Assembly (NCBI RefSeq): GCF_020520425.1
Contig: NC_079491.1
Span: forward strand, 8,295,143 to 8,359,142
From: Spinacia oleracea
Taxonomy: Eukaryota; Streptophyta; Magnoliopsida; Caryophyllales; Amaranthaceae
Length of the DNA stretch: 64,000 bases
Direction: 5' to 3'
The translations under genes were made by a program, and so were the position numbers. The notes beneath the pieces are model-generated. The model ran no database searches and was not told where the DNA came from. It saw only the letters and a list, made by a program, of their open reading frames with translations. Positions 55,091 through 64,000 of the stretch are shown in pieces; within the stretch, counting starts at the first letter, position 1; every line of letters starts with the position of its first letter.

Positions 55091-55144
55091 GCGACTTCTT
55101 TGGTATTTGTTTTGAATTGTCACCTTACTTTAATAGACTGATTA

Positions 55145-55360
55145 ATGCTTTTCTGCAATCTTAGACTTGAATCATGCCCGACTGCTTTTTTGAAGTCAAG
55201 AAGTGGTATCCTCTTTGGAATTGTCGTGCGTAAAATTACCAATTCTCTTTATATGTGTAGAGATGAAATCATGTACGTAATATCTGGAATTTATTGTTGT
55301 TTCCGGAAAAATGACCTCTATGAAGTTGTTGAGCGCATAGCTAAAGGTGAGCAGACATGA
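55145..55360 (+). other. Unrecognised 71-codon ORF
   Basis: It reads SRSGILFGIVVRKITNSLYM then DEIMYVISGIYCCFRKND. No family recognised. Its first 13 codons lie in the repeat copied from 55047, so the start is accidental. The rest could be an exon remnant of the FBD-LRR relic. Confidence 0.25.
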
Positions 55361-56472
55361 CAAAATGTAGTTCTCGTTTTTGAATTAGCTATGAACCCGT
55401 GATGATATGTTTATCTCATTTTAAGTATGTTATACCTGCTTTTATGTGTAATTTTATGTCTCCAATCCCCAAATCCCCCCATCGGCTTCTAAAACCTCAA
55501 AAGCATCATTGTGAACCCGTAGTTGGCTACTAAAATCATATAGTTGGAAAAGCTACGTAAGTTAATTTTCATGGAAATATGCTAATGGAACTACCTAAGA
55601 GACTAAAGGAGAGAAGGCCCCTCGATTTAATTGTTTTTAATTAGTTACCAAAATCATTGAACTTGGGAAATACGCTTATGTGCTCCCACTGAAGAGGAGG
55701 TCTTACAGTTCGCTACTTCGTCAGATTGTGAATGGTTTATTGCATTTCCCCCCCCCCCTCTATTTACCTCTTTTAGTTCTTTAAATAAGTTTTTCTTAAT
55801 TTCATCTATTGCAGAATCCATCTCAAGCATAAAGTACCATCTTCAGCTGGATATAAATACTACAGTAACAAGCATGAATGTGGATCATGACAGAAGGCAA
55901 AGTGTCTTCATTCCTGATACATAATAAATATTCATCGGACTAACTACTCAAACTCTGTAGTGTGCGACTGGAGACCTTAATGGGCACATGTGAGCCCTTG
56001 TAGATAAGGTAAAACTCAGTTTAGCCACTCCTTCATTTTCAGTGTTTTAAATTAGCATAGTTTCTGAAAATATCTGTTGAGTTTTGCTAAATATGAACCA
56101 GAGCTCACGACCTGTGTAGTAGTCATTGCCGTTTAAGTTAGATCTTTATCTGAAAGGAAAACATGCATGCATCGGTAGATATCGATTTTGTGAACTTTTG
56201 TAGACGAAGTAAACAATTAGAGACCATTGCCTGTGTTTTTTACTTCACGCCTTCACGGTATACCACAACATGACTAAAATATGCAAGTGGCCAATGAATG
56301 GATACGGTTCAGGGCAGCTGCTTGGGTTAGGGATATCACTGAATGCCTCATTCTCTTTAGATGTAGTTTCACTCTTGATGCAGTCCTTGCCTTTATTGTG
56401 CCAACGTTTAGCTGATTTAGATTTAGCACAAATTTAATGATTATGGTTGTATGGATTTGTGGTGGATCCTGG
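55361..56472. other. Spacer, no gene recognised
   Basis: A C-run (C10) near 55750. No supported coding sequence. It ends at the gypsy LTR, preceded by CCTGG (56468-56472), which would be one target-duplication copy. Confidence 0.4.
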
Positions 56473-58608
56473 TGTAACACCCCGACCTCTAATTCAATAA
56501 TTAAAGCATAATTAGCAGCGGAATTAACCTAATTGGTCAGGGCATTACCTGCCGTAACTCCCTCTTGGGAATTACAAGGCAACCATCAATCATAAGATAT
56601 TAAATCCCAAAAATTAATATAATAATCTTTAATATTACCAAAATAAAGTGCATAACTTACTACAAGTCTTTAATTAAACTATTAAAACATTAAGCATAAA
56701 CTAAGTGAATATTATTGAAGTGAAATCCTCGCCACTACTCGTTCCCATCGTTCCCAGCGGTACCTAAAACAGAAAACAAAATAACGGTGAGCCGAAGACT
56801 CAGTAACGAACTATTCTAGCAACGTAAATTCATTTCAATTCATTTTATTTAATAACACAGGGAGAATAGAATAATGTGAAACATTTTATAAAGTCCTTTA
56901 TTTAATTCATTTTCAACTTTAGGGTGCACATGCTAGTCGTGGCAAGTATGACATGGTGGAACGTCTTCCACGATGGACCGTTGTCCATAAACATGGGGCC
57001 TTGGCCCGAAAACATGAGAGCCTTGGCTCAATGGGCGGATGCCCCATGGGTACATGCATGACCGAGAATCGTAACCTGTGAACATATACTGCCAAACGGA
57101 CTAGGAATTTCACTTTCATTTATCATGTTTCGTTTAATTTTACATTTTAGTCTTTTTACTTCAGTTGAAGTAACATAATTCCTTTGGATCATAAGATCAA
57201 ACATCCTTTCTTTCCTGGTTTCTTATAAAGAACATTTTATAAGAAATTCAATCAATCATCATAGCATTTTATAATCAATCATAAAATAAGGAATAATTCC
57301 ATCAAATCATATTAAAATAAATTATTCAATAAAATCATATTTCATTTCCCGCAATTCATAAAACATGTCAAAACATTCATTTAATAAATCAATCATACGT
57401 TGTAATTTCATAATCACATTTATAAGGGAATTGCGGGTACTAGCAATAGCCGTTACCTCACTTCCGCGATTTGCTAAGGGTTTTCGTTGGTTCGTTCGTC
57501 CTGAGCTCCGAGTCCAATTTCCAAAAGCCCAAGGGATTATGGCCCAATCTGAATTGGGTTTGAGGAGGATTAAAACCAAAATTTAAAATCACAAATTTTT
57601 GGGTTTTGGTTTTTGCTTCTGGGAATGAGTCACGACAGGGGAGGAGGGAGAGGAGACGGACGAGAAGAAGGGAAGAGGAGGGGGAAAGGAAGGGTGGCTG
57701 GGGACTCGACGCCGACGGGCGATGGTGTTGCTGGTGGTTTGGTGGCGGCAGAACGGCGAGGAAAAGGGGAAAAGAGCACGAACAGGGGCGAAAACAGGGG
57801 AGATTGGGGCGGTTTCGTGGGTGGTTCTGGGCGGAGGGGAGGACGGTTCGCCGGGGAGAGTGGCGGCGAAGGTTGGTTCTGATGATGACGGTTGTGGTGT
57901 GGTGTCGACGGTGGTGCTGCGAAGAGAAAAGGGAGAGGGGACAGGGGAGTGCGAAGAGAGCAGGGGAGGTGAGGTGGTGCTTGCGGTGGGTGTGGCGGCG
58001 GCTGTGCTTGATTAGGGTGGTTCTGGTGGTTGTTGGACGGTGGTGGCAGTAGTGGTGGCTGGTGGTTGCAGTGGTGCTTGCGGTGGTGGTTCGTGAACCG
58101 AATCAAAGGGAACAAGGGAGTGAGTTTGAGGTTGAATTTGATTGTTGTTGAAATTCCACCTAAAGTTTCTGAATTTGTACATGAGAATTGTGTTGAACAA
58201 GCTAGGAATTGTGCTTGGGGTCCAAGCATTTGCATTTGGACTGAAATGTGGGAAGGAAGGAAGTTTTTGACTTCCTGGTTTGAGCGTGGGGAGCAAGAAA
58301 ATAAAGCTGACATTTTCATTTTTTTTTATTTTTTTTATTTATTTTTTTTTTTTTATAATAAATTCACAATATTTGGCAAAAATTCAGAATTTGTAATAAA
58401 ATGTTTAATTAAAATAATTCCTTAAAAATAAATAAATTATCGTTAACGAAAATAAATAATTTCAGTTTATAAATTTATCGTTTAAAATAAATCGTAAAAA
58501 CGATTAAAATTAACGAAATTCGATTATTCATAATTTAATTAAAACGAAATCAAGTTAATAAATATTTTTAATTTTAATAAATCGACTTTAAAATTTCGGG
58601 GTATTACA
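56473..58608 (-). repeat. 3' LTR of the Tekay-type element (2,136 bp)
   Basis: A long LTR with a GC-rich middle (about 57610-58080) and AT-rich flanks. It contains the sense-strand ORF at 57630-58319. The ends are inverted (TGTAA..TTACA). Confidence 0.93.
57630..58319 (-). CDS. Proline-rich 229-aa ORF inside the LTR
   Basis: An open frame on the element's sense strand starts MKMSALFSCSPRSNQEVKNF and becomes Pro/Ser/His-rich (PPLLPPPSNNHQNHPNQAQ). No known domain. It lies wholly in the LTR, so the element carries two copies. The pyrimidine-rich composition alone can keep the frame open, so protein expression is doubtful. It might be a captured gene piece or a long leader. Confidence 0.3.
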   Translation of the reverse strand: MKMSALFSCSPRSNQEVKNFLPSHISVQMQMLGPQAQFLACSTQFSCTNSETLGGISTTIKFNLKLTPLFPLIRFTNHHRKHHCNHQPPLLPPPSNNHQNHPNQAQPPPHPPQAPPHLPCSLRTPLSPLPFLFAAPPSTPHHNRHHQNQPSPPLSPANRPPLRPEPPTKPPQSPLFSPLFVLFSPFPRRSAATKPPATPSPVGVESPATLPFPLLFPSSRPSPLPPPLS

Positions 58609-58783
58609 TTCTTACCCCGTTAGAAAAAGTTTCGTCCTCGAAACTGGAGCTCAGTCGAACTAGCCATTCCTAGAAATCATACAATTCATACTTATTCGTT
58701 CTATTCGCTAGACAAACATGGCGGAATAACATTATAACATAATCATTCAAAAAGCATATTAGAATTCATACATCTTATCGTTT

Positions 58784-61700
58784 CTAAACGAATAACTGGG
58801 GATATTTCGCTCTCATTTGCGCTTCGACTTCCCATGTGGCTTCAGATGTCAAGTGATTGGCCCACAAGACTTTAACCATTGGAATTACTTTGCTTCTAAG
58901 TCGTTTCTCTCTTCGTTCTAGAATTTCAATTGGCTTCTCCTCGTAAGTTAAATCGTTTCGCAATAGCAAGGGTTCGTGCGTAATCACATGGCTAGGATCA
59001 GGAACATATTTTCTTAACATCGACACGTGGAATACATTATGCACCTTTTCCAAGTCGGTTGGTAAAGCTAGTCGATATGCTACTGCACCTACTCTTTCTA
59101 GTATCTCATATGGCCCGATGTATCTTGGGCTCAACTTTCCCGTTTGACCAAATCTCATTATTCCTTTCGTTGGCGAAATTTTCAAGAACACGTGATCTCC
59201 AACCTCAAACTCTAGAGGTCTTCTTCGTTGGTCTGCATAACTCTTTTGCCTACTTTGCGCTGCCATCATTCTTGATTGGATTAAACGAATCTTGTCAGTA
59301 GTTTCTTGAATCAATTCTGGTCCTATAACACGCGCCTCATCGATATCACTCCAACATAATGGTGTTCGACATTTCCTTCCATAAAGTGCTTCGTAAGGTG
59401 CCATACCAATGGTGGCCTGATAACTGTTGTTGTACGAAAATTCAACCATAGGTAGAAACTTCTCCCAGGTTCCTTGAAAATCCAAAATACATGCTCTCAA
59501 CATATCCTCGACAATTTGATTGGTACGTTCTGTTTGTCCATCAGTCGTTGGGTGAAATGCGGTACTAAAGTTAAGTTTCGTCCCAAGGGCTTTCTGCAAT
59601 TCTTTCCAGTAGGTTGATTGATACCTCGTGTCACGATCAGAAACAATCGAACTAGGCACTCCATGCAATCGCACAATAGTGTTCACATATAGCTCGGCCA
59701 GTTGATCTAAACTCGAATTACTCTTCATTGCTAAGAAATGTGCTGACTTCGTTAATCGATCAACAATAACCCAAATAGCATTCATTCCCTTGGTTGATCT
59801 TGGTAAACCTATGATAAAATCCATTGAAACTGAATCCCATTTCCATTCTGGCACATCCAGAGGTTGCAACAAACCTGCTGGTCTTTGATGCTCGATCTTG
59901 ATTCTCTGACACGTCAAACATTTAGCCACATATTCTGCCACTTCTTGCTTCATGTTGCTCCACCAATACACTTGCCTTAAATCCTTATACATCTTATTTC
60001 CTCCAGGGTGAATCGAGTATGGTGAACTATGAGCTTCTTCTAAAATTCTCTTTTTCAACTTCTCATCATTAGGCACACATAATCTTCCCTGAAACCTTAA
60101 CGTGCCATCTTCTTGAATGACAAAACCAGGTGACTTCCCGTTTTCCACTTCACTCCTTATTCTTTCTAATTGCAAGTCCTTACATTGCGCTTCCTTAATC
60201 TCATCAATCAAAGTTGGTTTCATTACCAACACATTCAAGCAAGCATCTCCTTTGATAAACTCAATTTCCATCTTTTGTAGATCATCTTGGTTGACTCGGG
60301 AGAAAGTTAGGATAGAATTTAAGTGAGACTTTCGACTTAATGCATCCGCAACAACGTTAGCCTTTCCGGGATGGTATTGAATATCAAGGTCATAATCTTT
60401 AAGAAGTTCTAACCACCTACGTTGTCTCATGTTGAGTTCTTTTTGGGTGAAAATGTACTTAAGACTCTTATGGTCGGTGAAAATTTGACACGAAACTCCA
60501 TACAAATAATGTCTCCAAATCTTAAGGGCGAAAACAACAGCTGCAAGTTCGAGGTCATGGGTAGGGTAATTTTGTTCATGAACTTTGAGTTGGCGTGAGG
60601 CATAAGCTATAACTTTTCCGTTTTGCATTAAGACACATCCTAACCCATTTTTAGAAGCATCACTATAGATTACAAATCCGTCAGTTCCAGATGGAAGGGT
60701 AAGAATAGGGGCAGTGGTAAGACGTTTCTTAAGTTCTTGAAATGCACATTCACAATCATCATTCCACACAAATTTGGTATTCTTTCTAACTAATCGGGTT
60801 ATGGGCAAGGCAACCTTAGAAAAATCTTGAACGAATCTTCGATAGTATCCAGCTAAACCCATAAAACTCCGTACTTCTGGTACATTAGTTGGTCTAGACC
60901 ATTCCACAATTGCTTTTATTTTCTCGGGATCAACAGATACACCTTTCTCAGAGATAATATGTCCTAAAAATGATATTTCCTTAAGCCAGAATTCACATTT
61001 CGACAACTTAGCATATAACTGGTTTTCAATCAACATATCTAACACTTTTCTCAGGTGCTCCTCGTGTTCCTCATTACTCTTAGAATATACCAAAATATCA
61101 TCAATGAAAACGACTACAAACTTATCAAGGTATGGTTTAAAAATACGGTTCATCAAATCCATAAATACAGCGGGCGCATTGGTTAACCCAAAAGGCATCA
61201 CAACAAACTCATAGTGACCATATCTAGTTCTAAAGGCTGTCTTTGGAATATCCTCAGGTTTAATTCGAAGTTGATGGTAACCTGACCTCAAATCAATCTT
61301 AGAAAACACCTTTGCACCTCGAAGTTGGTCAAACAAATCATCAATACGAGGTAGAGGATACTTATTCTTAATGGTAATCTTGTTTAACTCTCGATAATCT
61401 ATGCATAACCTCATAGTTCCGTCCTTTTTCTTCACAAACAAGACAGGGGCTCCCCAAGGTGAAACACTAGGTCGAACATATCCTTTTTCAAGTAACTCAT
61501 CTAATTGTTTCTTTAATTCTTGTAACTCAGCTGGTGCCATTCTATATGGTGCCTTAGAAATAGGGGTAGATCCTGGAATTAATTCAATGCTGAAATCTAA
61601 TTCTCTTGGTGGGGGCATACTAGGTATTTCTTCTGGAAAAACATGTGGGTATTCACAAAATACAGGTATGTCAGTAATGGAAGGTACATGGGTATTTAGG

Positions 61701-63325
61701 TCAACCACACTACATAGGTAACCAGATAAACCACTCTCAATCATTTTACGTGCTCTCAAAGCATGGACAATTTGAATCGTTGGTTTTCTTACTAACTTAT
61801 GAAATGAAACTCTATCTCCACCTGGCGTTCTAAGGGTCACACTTTGCCTTGAACAATTAAGGTTAGCTTCATACTTAGTCAACCAATTCATTCCCAAGAT
61901 TACATCAAATTCAGATAGGTCAAAGGCTACTAAGTCTGCTAGAAACTCTACTTTTTCTATTACAATGGGACAATCTCTATACATGGTCCTACATTTCACT
62001 ATTTCTCCACTAGGAAGGGAAACACTCATAGCATGAAAGTCACAACATGGTTTCAAACTTAAACATTTAGCAAACAATGGTGAAATAAAGGAATGTGAAG
62101 CTCCAGAATCAAAAAGAACATGGGCAGGTAACGAATGGATAGAAAAGGTACCGGTGATAACATTATCATCCTCATCTGCTTCATCTTGTCTCATCACAAA
62201 AACTCTTCCAGTTGGCGGTGGTCGAGGTGGGTTGCGGTTTGAACCTCCTACATTGTTGTTCCGACCACGATCGTTGTTAGTTGAAACTGGTCCTCTCATG
62301 GTTGGCGTCACTTGATTTGGGCAATCTCTGACGTAATGATCATGGCTTCCACATCGATAGCAAGCATTCGTGCCAACACGACATTCACTCTCCACATGAC
62401 TCCTTTTTCCACATTTGGCACATCCTTGCGACCGATTGTTCCTTCCTTGAAATCCTTGTCCCCTATTATTTCCTTGATTACCATCATTCCTCCTTTGATT
62501 TCCCTGGTAACTTTGGTTGGGCTTCTTTGCTCCTCCTTGGCTTTGGTTATCATTTCTCCTTTTATACCCAACATTCTTCGCTTCTCGAAGTAGTACCACT
62601 CGCTCCACATTAGCCGCAATATCAACCATATCCTGGTATGAAGTAAACCTCTGAGTGGACAACCTATCCTGGTACTTAAGGTGCAGACCTCGTTCAAAAC
62701 GGTTCATCCTGGACTGCTCTGTCGACACCAAGTCTGGTGCAAACCTTGACAACTCCATAAACTTATTTGCGTATTCCAACACGCTCATTGTTCCTTGTTG
62801 CAAGTGTAGAAATTCATCTTCTTTTTGTTTCCTCAAGGATGGTGGATAAAACTTGTCTCTCATTAACTTCTGGAGTTCGTTCCAACCAAATCCAGGCCCA
62901 TTCTTTCGTTCCTTGTTAACTTTCCACCATAATCCTGCTTGGCCTGACAAGTAGAACACTGCGAAATCAACTCTCCATTTCTCAGGGCACTGCAGGGTTT
63001 CAAACAACTGATCAATGCGACTTATCCAATCCTCGAACTCAACTGGATCAGGCTTGCCATCATAGGATGGTGGGTTGAGTGACGAAAAGTTCTTGAACGT
63101 CGCTGCGCTCTCGTTTCCACTAACATCTTTCTTTTTCCGAGAATCATGGACTAATTCGGCCAACATTGAACTCACATTTTCCAATCGTTCCATCCTTTCC
63201 TCATGGCCATTAACATGGACATACTCCTCGTGAGAAATGTCATTATCATCGTGAACATGATGCTCGTTGCGAGCTCCGTTGGTAACATCGTTGATAGCAT
63301 CGATGGTCGACATTCTGCATAACAT
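58784..63325 (-). CDS. Tekay-type chromovirus Gag-Pol polyprotein, uninterrupted
   Basis: A single 1513-aa frame without stops. Order: retrotransposon Gag ([20 protein letters not shown], ~110-205), two CCHC knuckles ([28 protein letters not shown], ~305-340), aspartic protease ([12 protein letters not shown], ~400), reverse transcriptase ([26 protein letters not shown], ~600-790), RNase H ([35 protein letters not shown]), integrase with HHCC ([16 protein letters not shown]) and DDE core ([33 protein letters not shown]). The C-terminal group-II chromodomain is [20 protein letters not shown]. The second Met (63313, MSTIDAIN) may be the true start. Chromodomains of this clade steer insertion toward heterochromatin. 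All catalytic motifs look intact, so the copy may be active. Confidence 0.96.
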   Translation of the reverse strand: MLCRMSTIDAINDVTNGARNEHHVHDDNDISHEEYVHVNGHEERMERLENVSSMLAELVHDSRKKKDVSGNESAATFKNFSSLNPPSYDGKPDPVEFEDWISRIDQLFETLQCPEKWRVDFAVFYLSGQAGLWWKVNKERKNGPGFGWNELQKLMRDKFYPPSLRKQKEDEFLHLQQGTMSVLEYANKFMELSRFAPDLVSTEQSRMNRFERGLHLKYQDRLSTQRFTSYQDMVDIAANVERVVLLREAKNVGYKRRNDNQSQGGAKKPNQSYQGNQRRNDGNQGNNRGQGFQGRNNRSQGCAKCGKRSHVESECRVGTNACYRCGSHDHYVRDCPNQVTPTMRGPVSTNNDRGRNNNVGGSNRNPPRPPPTGRVFVMRQDEADEDDNVITGTFSIHSLPAHVLFDSGASHSFISPLFAKCLSLKPCCDFHAMSVSLPSGEIVKCRTMYRDCPIVIEKVEFLADLVAFDLSEFDVILGMNWLTKYEANLNCSRQSVTLRTPGGDRVSFHKLVRKPTIQIVHALRARKMIESGLSGYLCSVVDLNTHVPSITDIPVFCEYPHVFPEEIPSMPPPRELDFSIELIPGSTPISKAPYRMAPAELQELKKQLDELLEKGYVRPSVSPWGAPVLFVKKKDGTMRLCIDYRELNKITIKNKYPLPRIDDLFDQLRGAKVFSKIDLRSGYHQLRIKPEDIPKTAFRTRYGHYEFVVMPFGLTNAPAVFMDLMNRIFKPYLDKFVVVFIDDILVYSKSNEEHEEHLRKVLDMLIENQLYAKLSKCEFWLKEISFLGHIISEKGVSVDPEKIKAIVEWSRPTNVPEVRSFMGLAGYYRRFVQDFSKVALPITRLVRKNTKFVWNDDCECAFQELKKRLTTAPILTLPSGTDGFVIYSDASKNGLGCVLMQNGKVIAYASRQLKVHEQNYPTHDLELAAVVFALKIWRHYLYGVSCQIFTDHKSLKYIFTQKELNMRQRRWLELLKDYDLDIQYHPGKANVVADALSRKSHLNSILTFSRVNQDDLQKMEIEFIKGDACLNVLVMKPTLIDEIKEAQCKDLQLERIRSEVENGKSPGFVIQEDGTLRFQGRLCVPNDEKLKKRILEEAHSSPYSIHPGGNKMYKDLRQVYWWSNMKQEVAEYVAKCLTCQRIKIEHQRPAGLLQPLDVPEWKWDSVSMDFIIGLPRSTKGMNAIWVIVDRLTKSAHFLAMKSNSSLDQLAELYVNTIVRLHGVPSSIVSDRDTRYQSTYWKELQKALGTKLNFSTAFHPTTDGQTERTNQIVEDMLRACILDFQGTWEKFLPMVEFSYNNSYQATIGMAPYEALYGRKCRTPLCWSDIDEARVIGPELIQETTDKIRLIQSRMMAAQSRQKSYADQRRRPLEFEVGDHVFLKISPTKGIMRFGQTGKLSPRYIGPYEILERVGAVAYRLALPTDLEKVHNVFHVSMLRKYVPDPSHVITHEPLLLRNDLTYEEKPIEILERREKRLRSKVIPMVKVLWANHLTSEATWEVEAQMRAKYPQLFV

Positions 63326-63526
63326 ATCTTATCAGGTTGAAGCGAAATAATAATATAAAATAAACCCTTTGATCCCGTTCCTACACTCACACTCATATTC
63401 ATTTTAACTTAGCAAGATTTTAGAACATTCTTTTTAACTCATTCCTTAAAATTCTTTACTTAAAGCCTAATGAATTCTATTCGTGCGAAAACCCGTAAGG
63501 TTTAGCACTTATGGTCCAGAACCTTT

Positions 63527-63539
63527 GCTCTTGATACCA
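63527..63539 (-). other. Primer binding site of the Tekay-type element
   Basis: Minus-strand TGGTATCAAGAGC lies three bases after the 5' LTR. It resembles the initiator-Met site TGGTATCAGAGC with one extra A. Confidence 0.85.
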
Positions 63540-63542
63540 AAC

Positions 63543-64000
63543 TGTAACACCCCGACCTCTAATTCAATAATTAAAGCATAATTAGCAGCGGAATTAACCT
63601 AATTGGTCAGGGCATTACCTGCCGTAACTCCCTCTTGGGAATTACAAGGCAACCATCAATCATAAGATATTAAATCCCAAAAATTAATATAATAATCTTT
63701 AATATTACCAAAATAAAGTGCATAACTTACTACAAGTCTTTAATTAAACTATTAAAACATTAAGCATAAACTAAGTGAATATTATTGAAGTGAAATCCTC
63801 GCCACTACTCGTTCCCATCGTTCCCAGCGGTACCTAAAACAGAAAACAAAATAACGGTGAGCCGAAGACTCAGTAACGAACTATTCTAGCAACGTAAATT
63901 CATTTCAATTCATTTTATTTAATAACACAGGGAGAATAGAATAATGTGAAACATTTTATAAAGTCCTTTATTTAATTCATTTTCAACTTTAGGGTGCACA
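63543..64000 (-). repeat. 5' LTR of the Tekay-type element, partial
   Basis: The first 458 bases from the ...TGTTACA end match 56473-56930 with no difference that I can see; it continues outside the window. Confidence 0.93.

Larger units (their letters stand above)
56473..64000 (-). mobile_element. Ty3/gypsy chromovirus (Tekay/Del type), truncated by the window end
   Basis: A 2,136-bp LTR (56473-58608; TGTAATACCCCG...CGGGGTGTTACA on the minus strand) and the start of its partner (63543-64000) flank one gag-pol ORF. The element runs right to left, with the primer site at 63527-63539. The 458 bp of the right LTR inside the window look identical to the left LTR, so insertion is very recent. The remainder of the 5' LTR lies beyond 64000. 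Confidence 0.95.

Noticed and set aside
56919-57119. Minus-strand ORF in the gypsy LTR
   Set aside because: Short, no domain, and inside LTR regulatory sequence; the longer 57630-58319 frame is the only LTR ORF worth a mention.
57606-58052. Plus-strand Arg/Gly-rich ORFs in the gypsy LTR
   Set aside because: Antisense to the element and driven by G-rich composition.

Overview
This is nuclear DNA of a flowering plant. Host genes have introns, the non-coding DNA is AT-rich, and retrotransposons, MITEs, a Helitron, SINEs and a MULE fill most of the window. The very frequent TACTCCGTA / ACGGAGTA motifs left by MITE ends look like Caryophyllales (spinach/beet/quinoa-type genomes). That placement is an impression, not something demonstrated here.

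Only two host genes look intact, both on the minus strand: a four-exon HhH-GPD DNA glycosylase (16780-18767) and a single-exon plant U-box/ARM E3 ubiquitin ligase (22757-24400). Four host-type genes are damaged: a nucleoredoxin-like gene (9141-10206), an F-box-associated-domain relic (12831-13333), an F-box/DUF295 gene cut by two insertions (35052-38943) and an F-box/FBD-LRR relic (53850-54287). A short GH5 mannanase fragment lies at 8408-8506.

Mobile DNA, left to right: decayed LINE (548-3260); decayed Ty1/copia element with both LTRs (3464-7984); a hAT-like MITE nested in a Stowaway-like MITE (11008-11494); non-autonomous Helitron (11820-12451); two small hAT elements with 8-bp target duplications (14194-14419, 14950-15141); solo LTR nested in a MITE (20829-21491); a 259-bp MITE family (25517, 41123 and a broken copy at 13496); two SINEs (29186, 39578); a complete 5.1-kb MULE with a perfect 9-bp target duplication (29662-34780); a 2.5-kb non-autonomous LTR element packed with tandem repeats (36054-38590); a CACTA MITE (45037-45316); further MITEs; and a young Ty3/gypsy Tekay-type chromovirus with an uninterrupted 1513-aa polyprotein (56473 to beyond the window end).

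The most interesting object is the MULE. It carries a mudrA-type transposase on the plus strand and a second, convergent gene on the minus strand. The second gene encodes a small GRF zinc-finger, coiled-coil, single-membrane-anchor protein. The layout mirrors the mudrA/mudrB arrangement of maize MuDR, but the partner protein is unrelated in appearance. The second strong story is the F-box/DUF295 gene, where the reading frame is continuous once the two clean insertions (a hAT MITE and the LTR element) are discounted.
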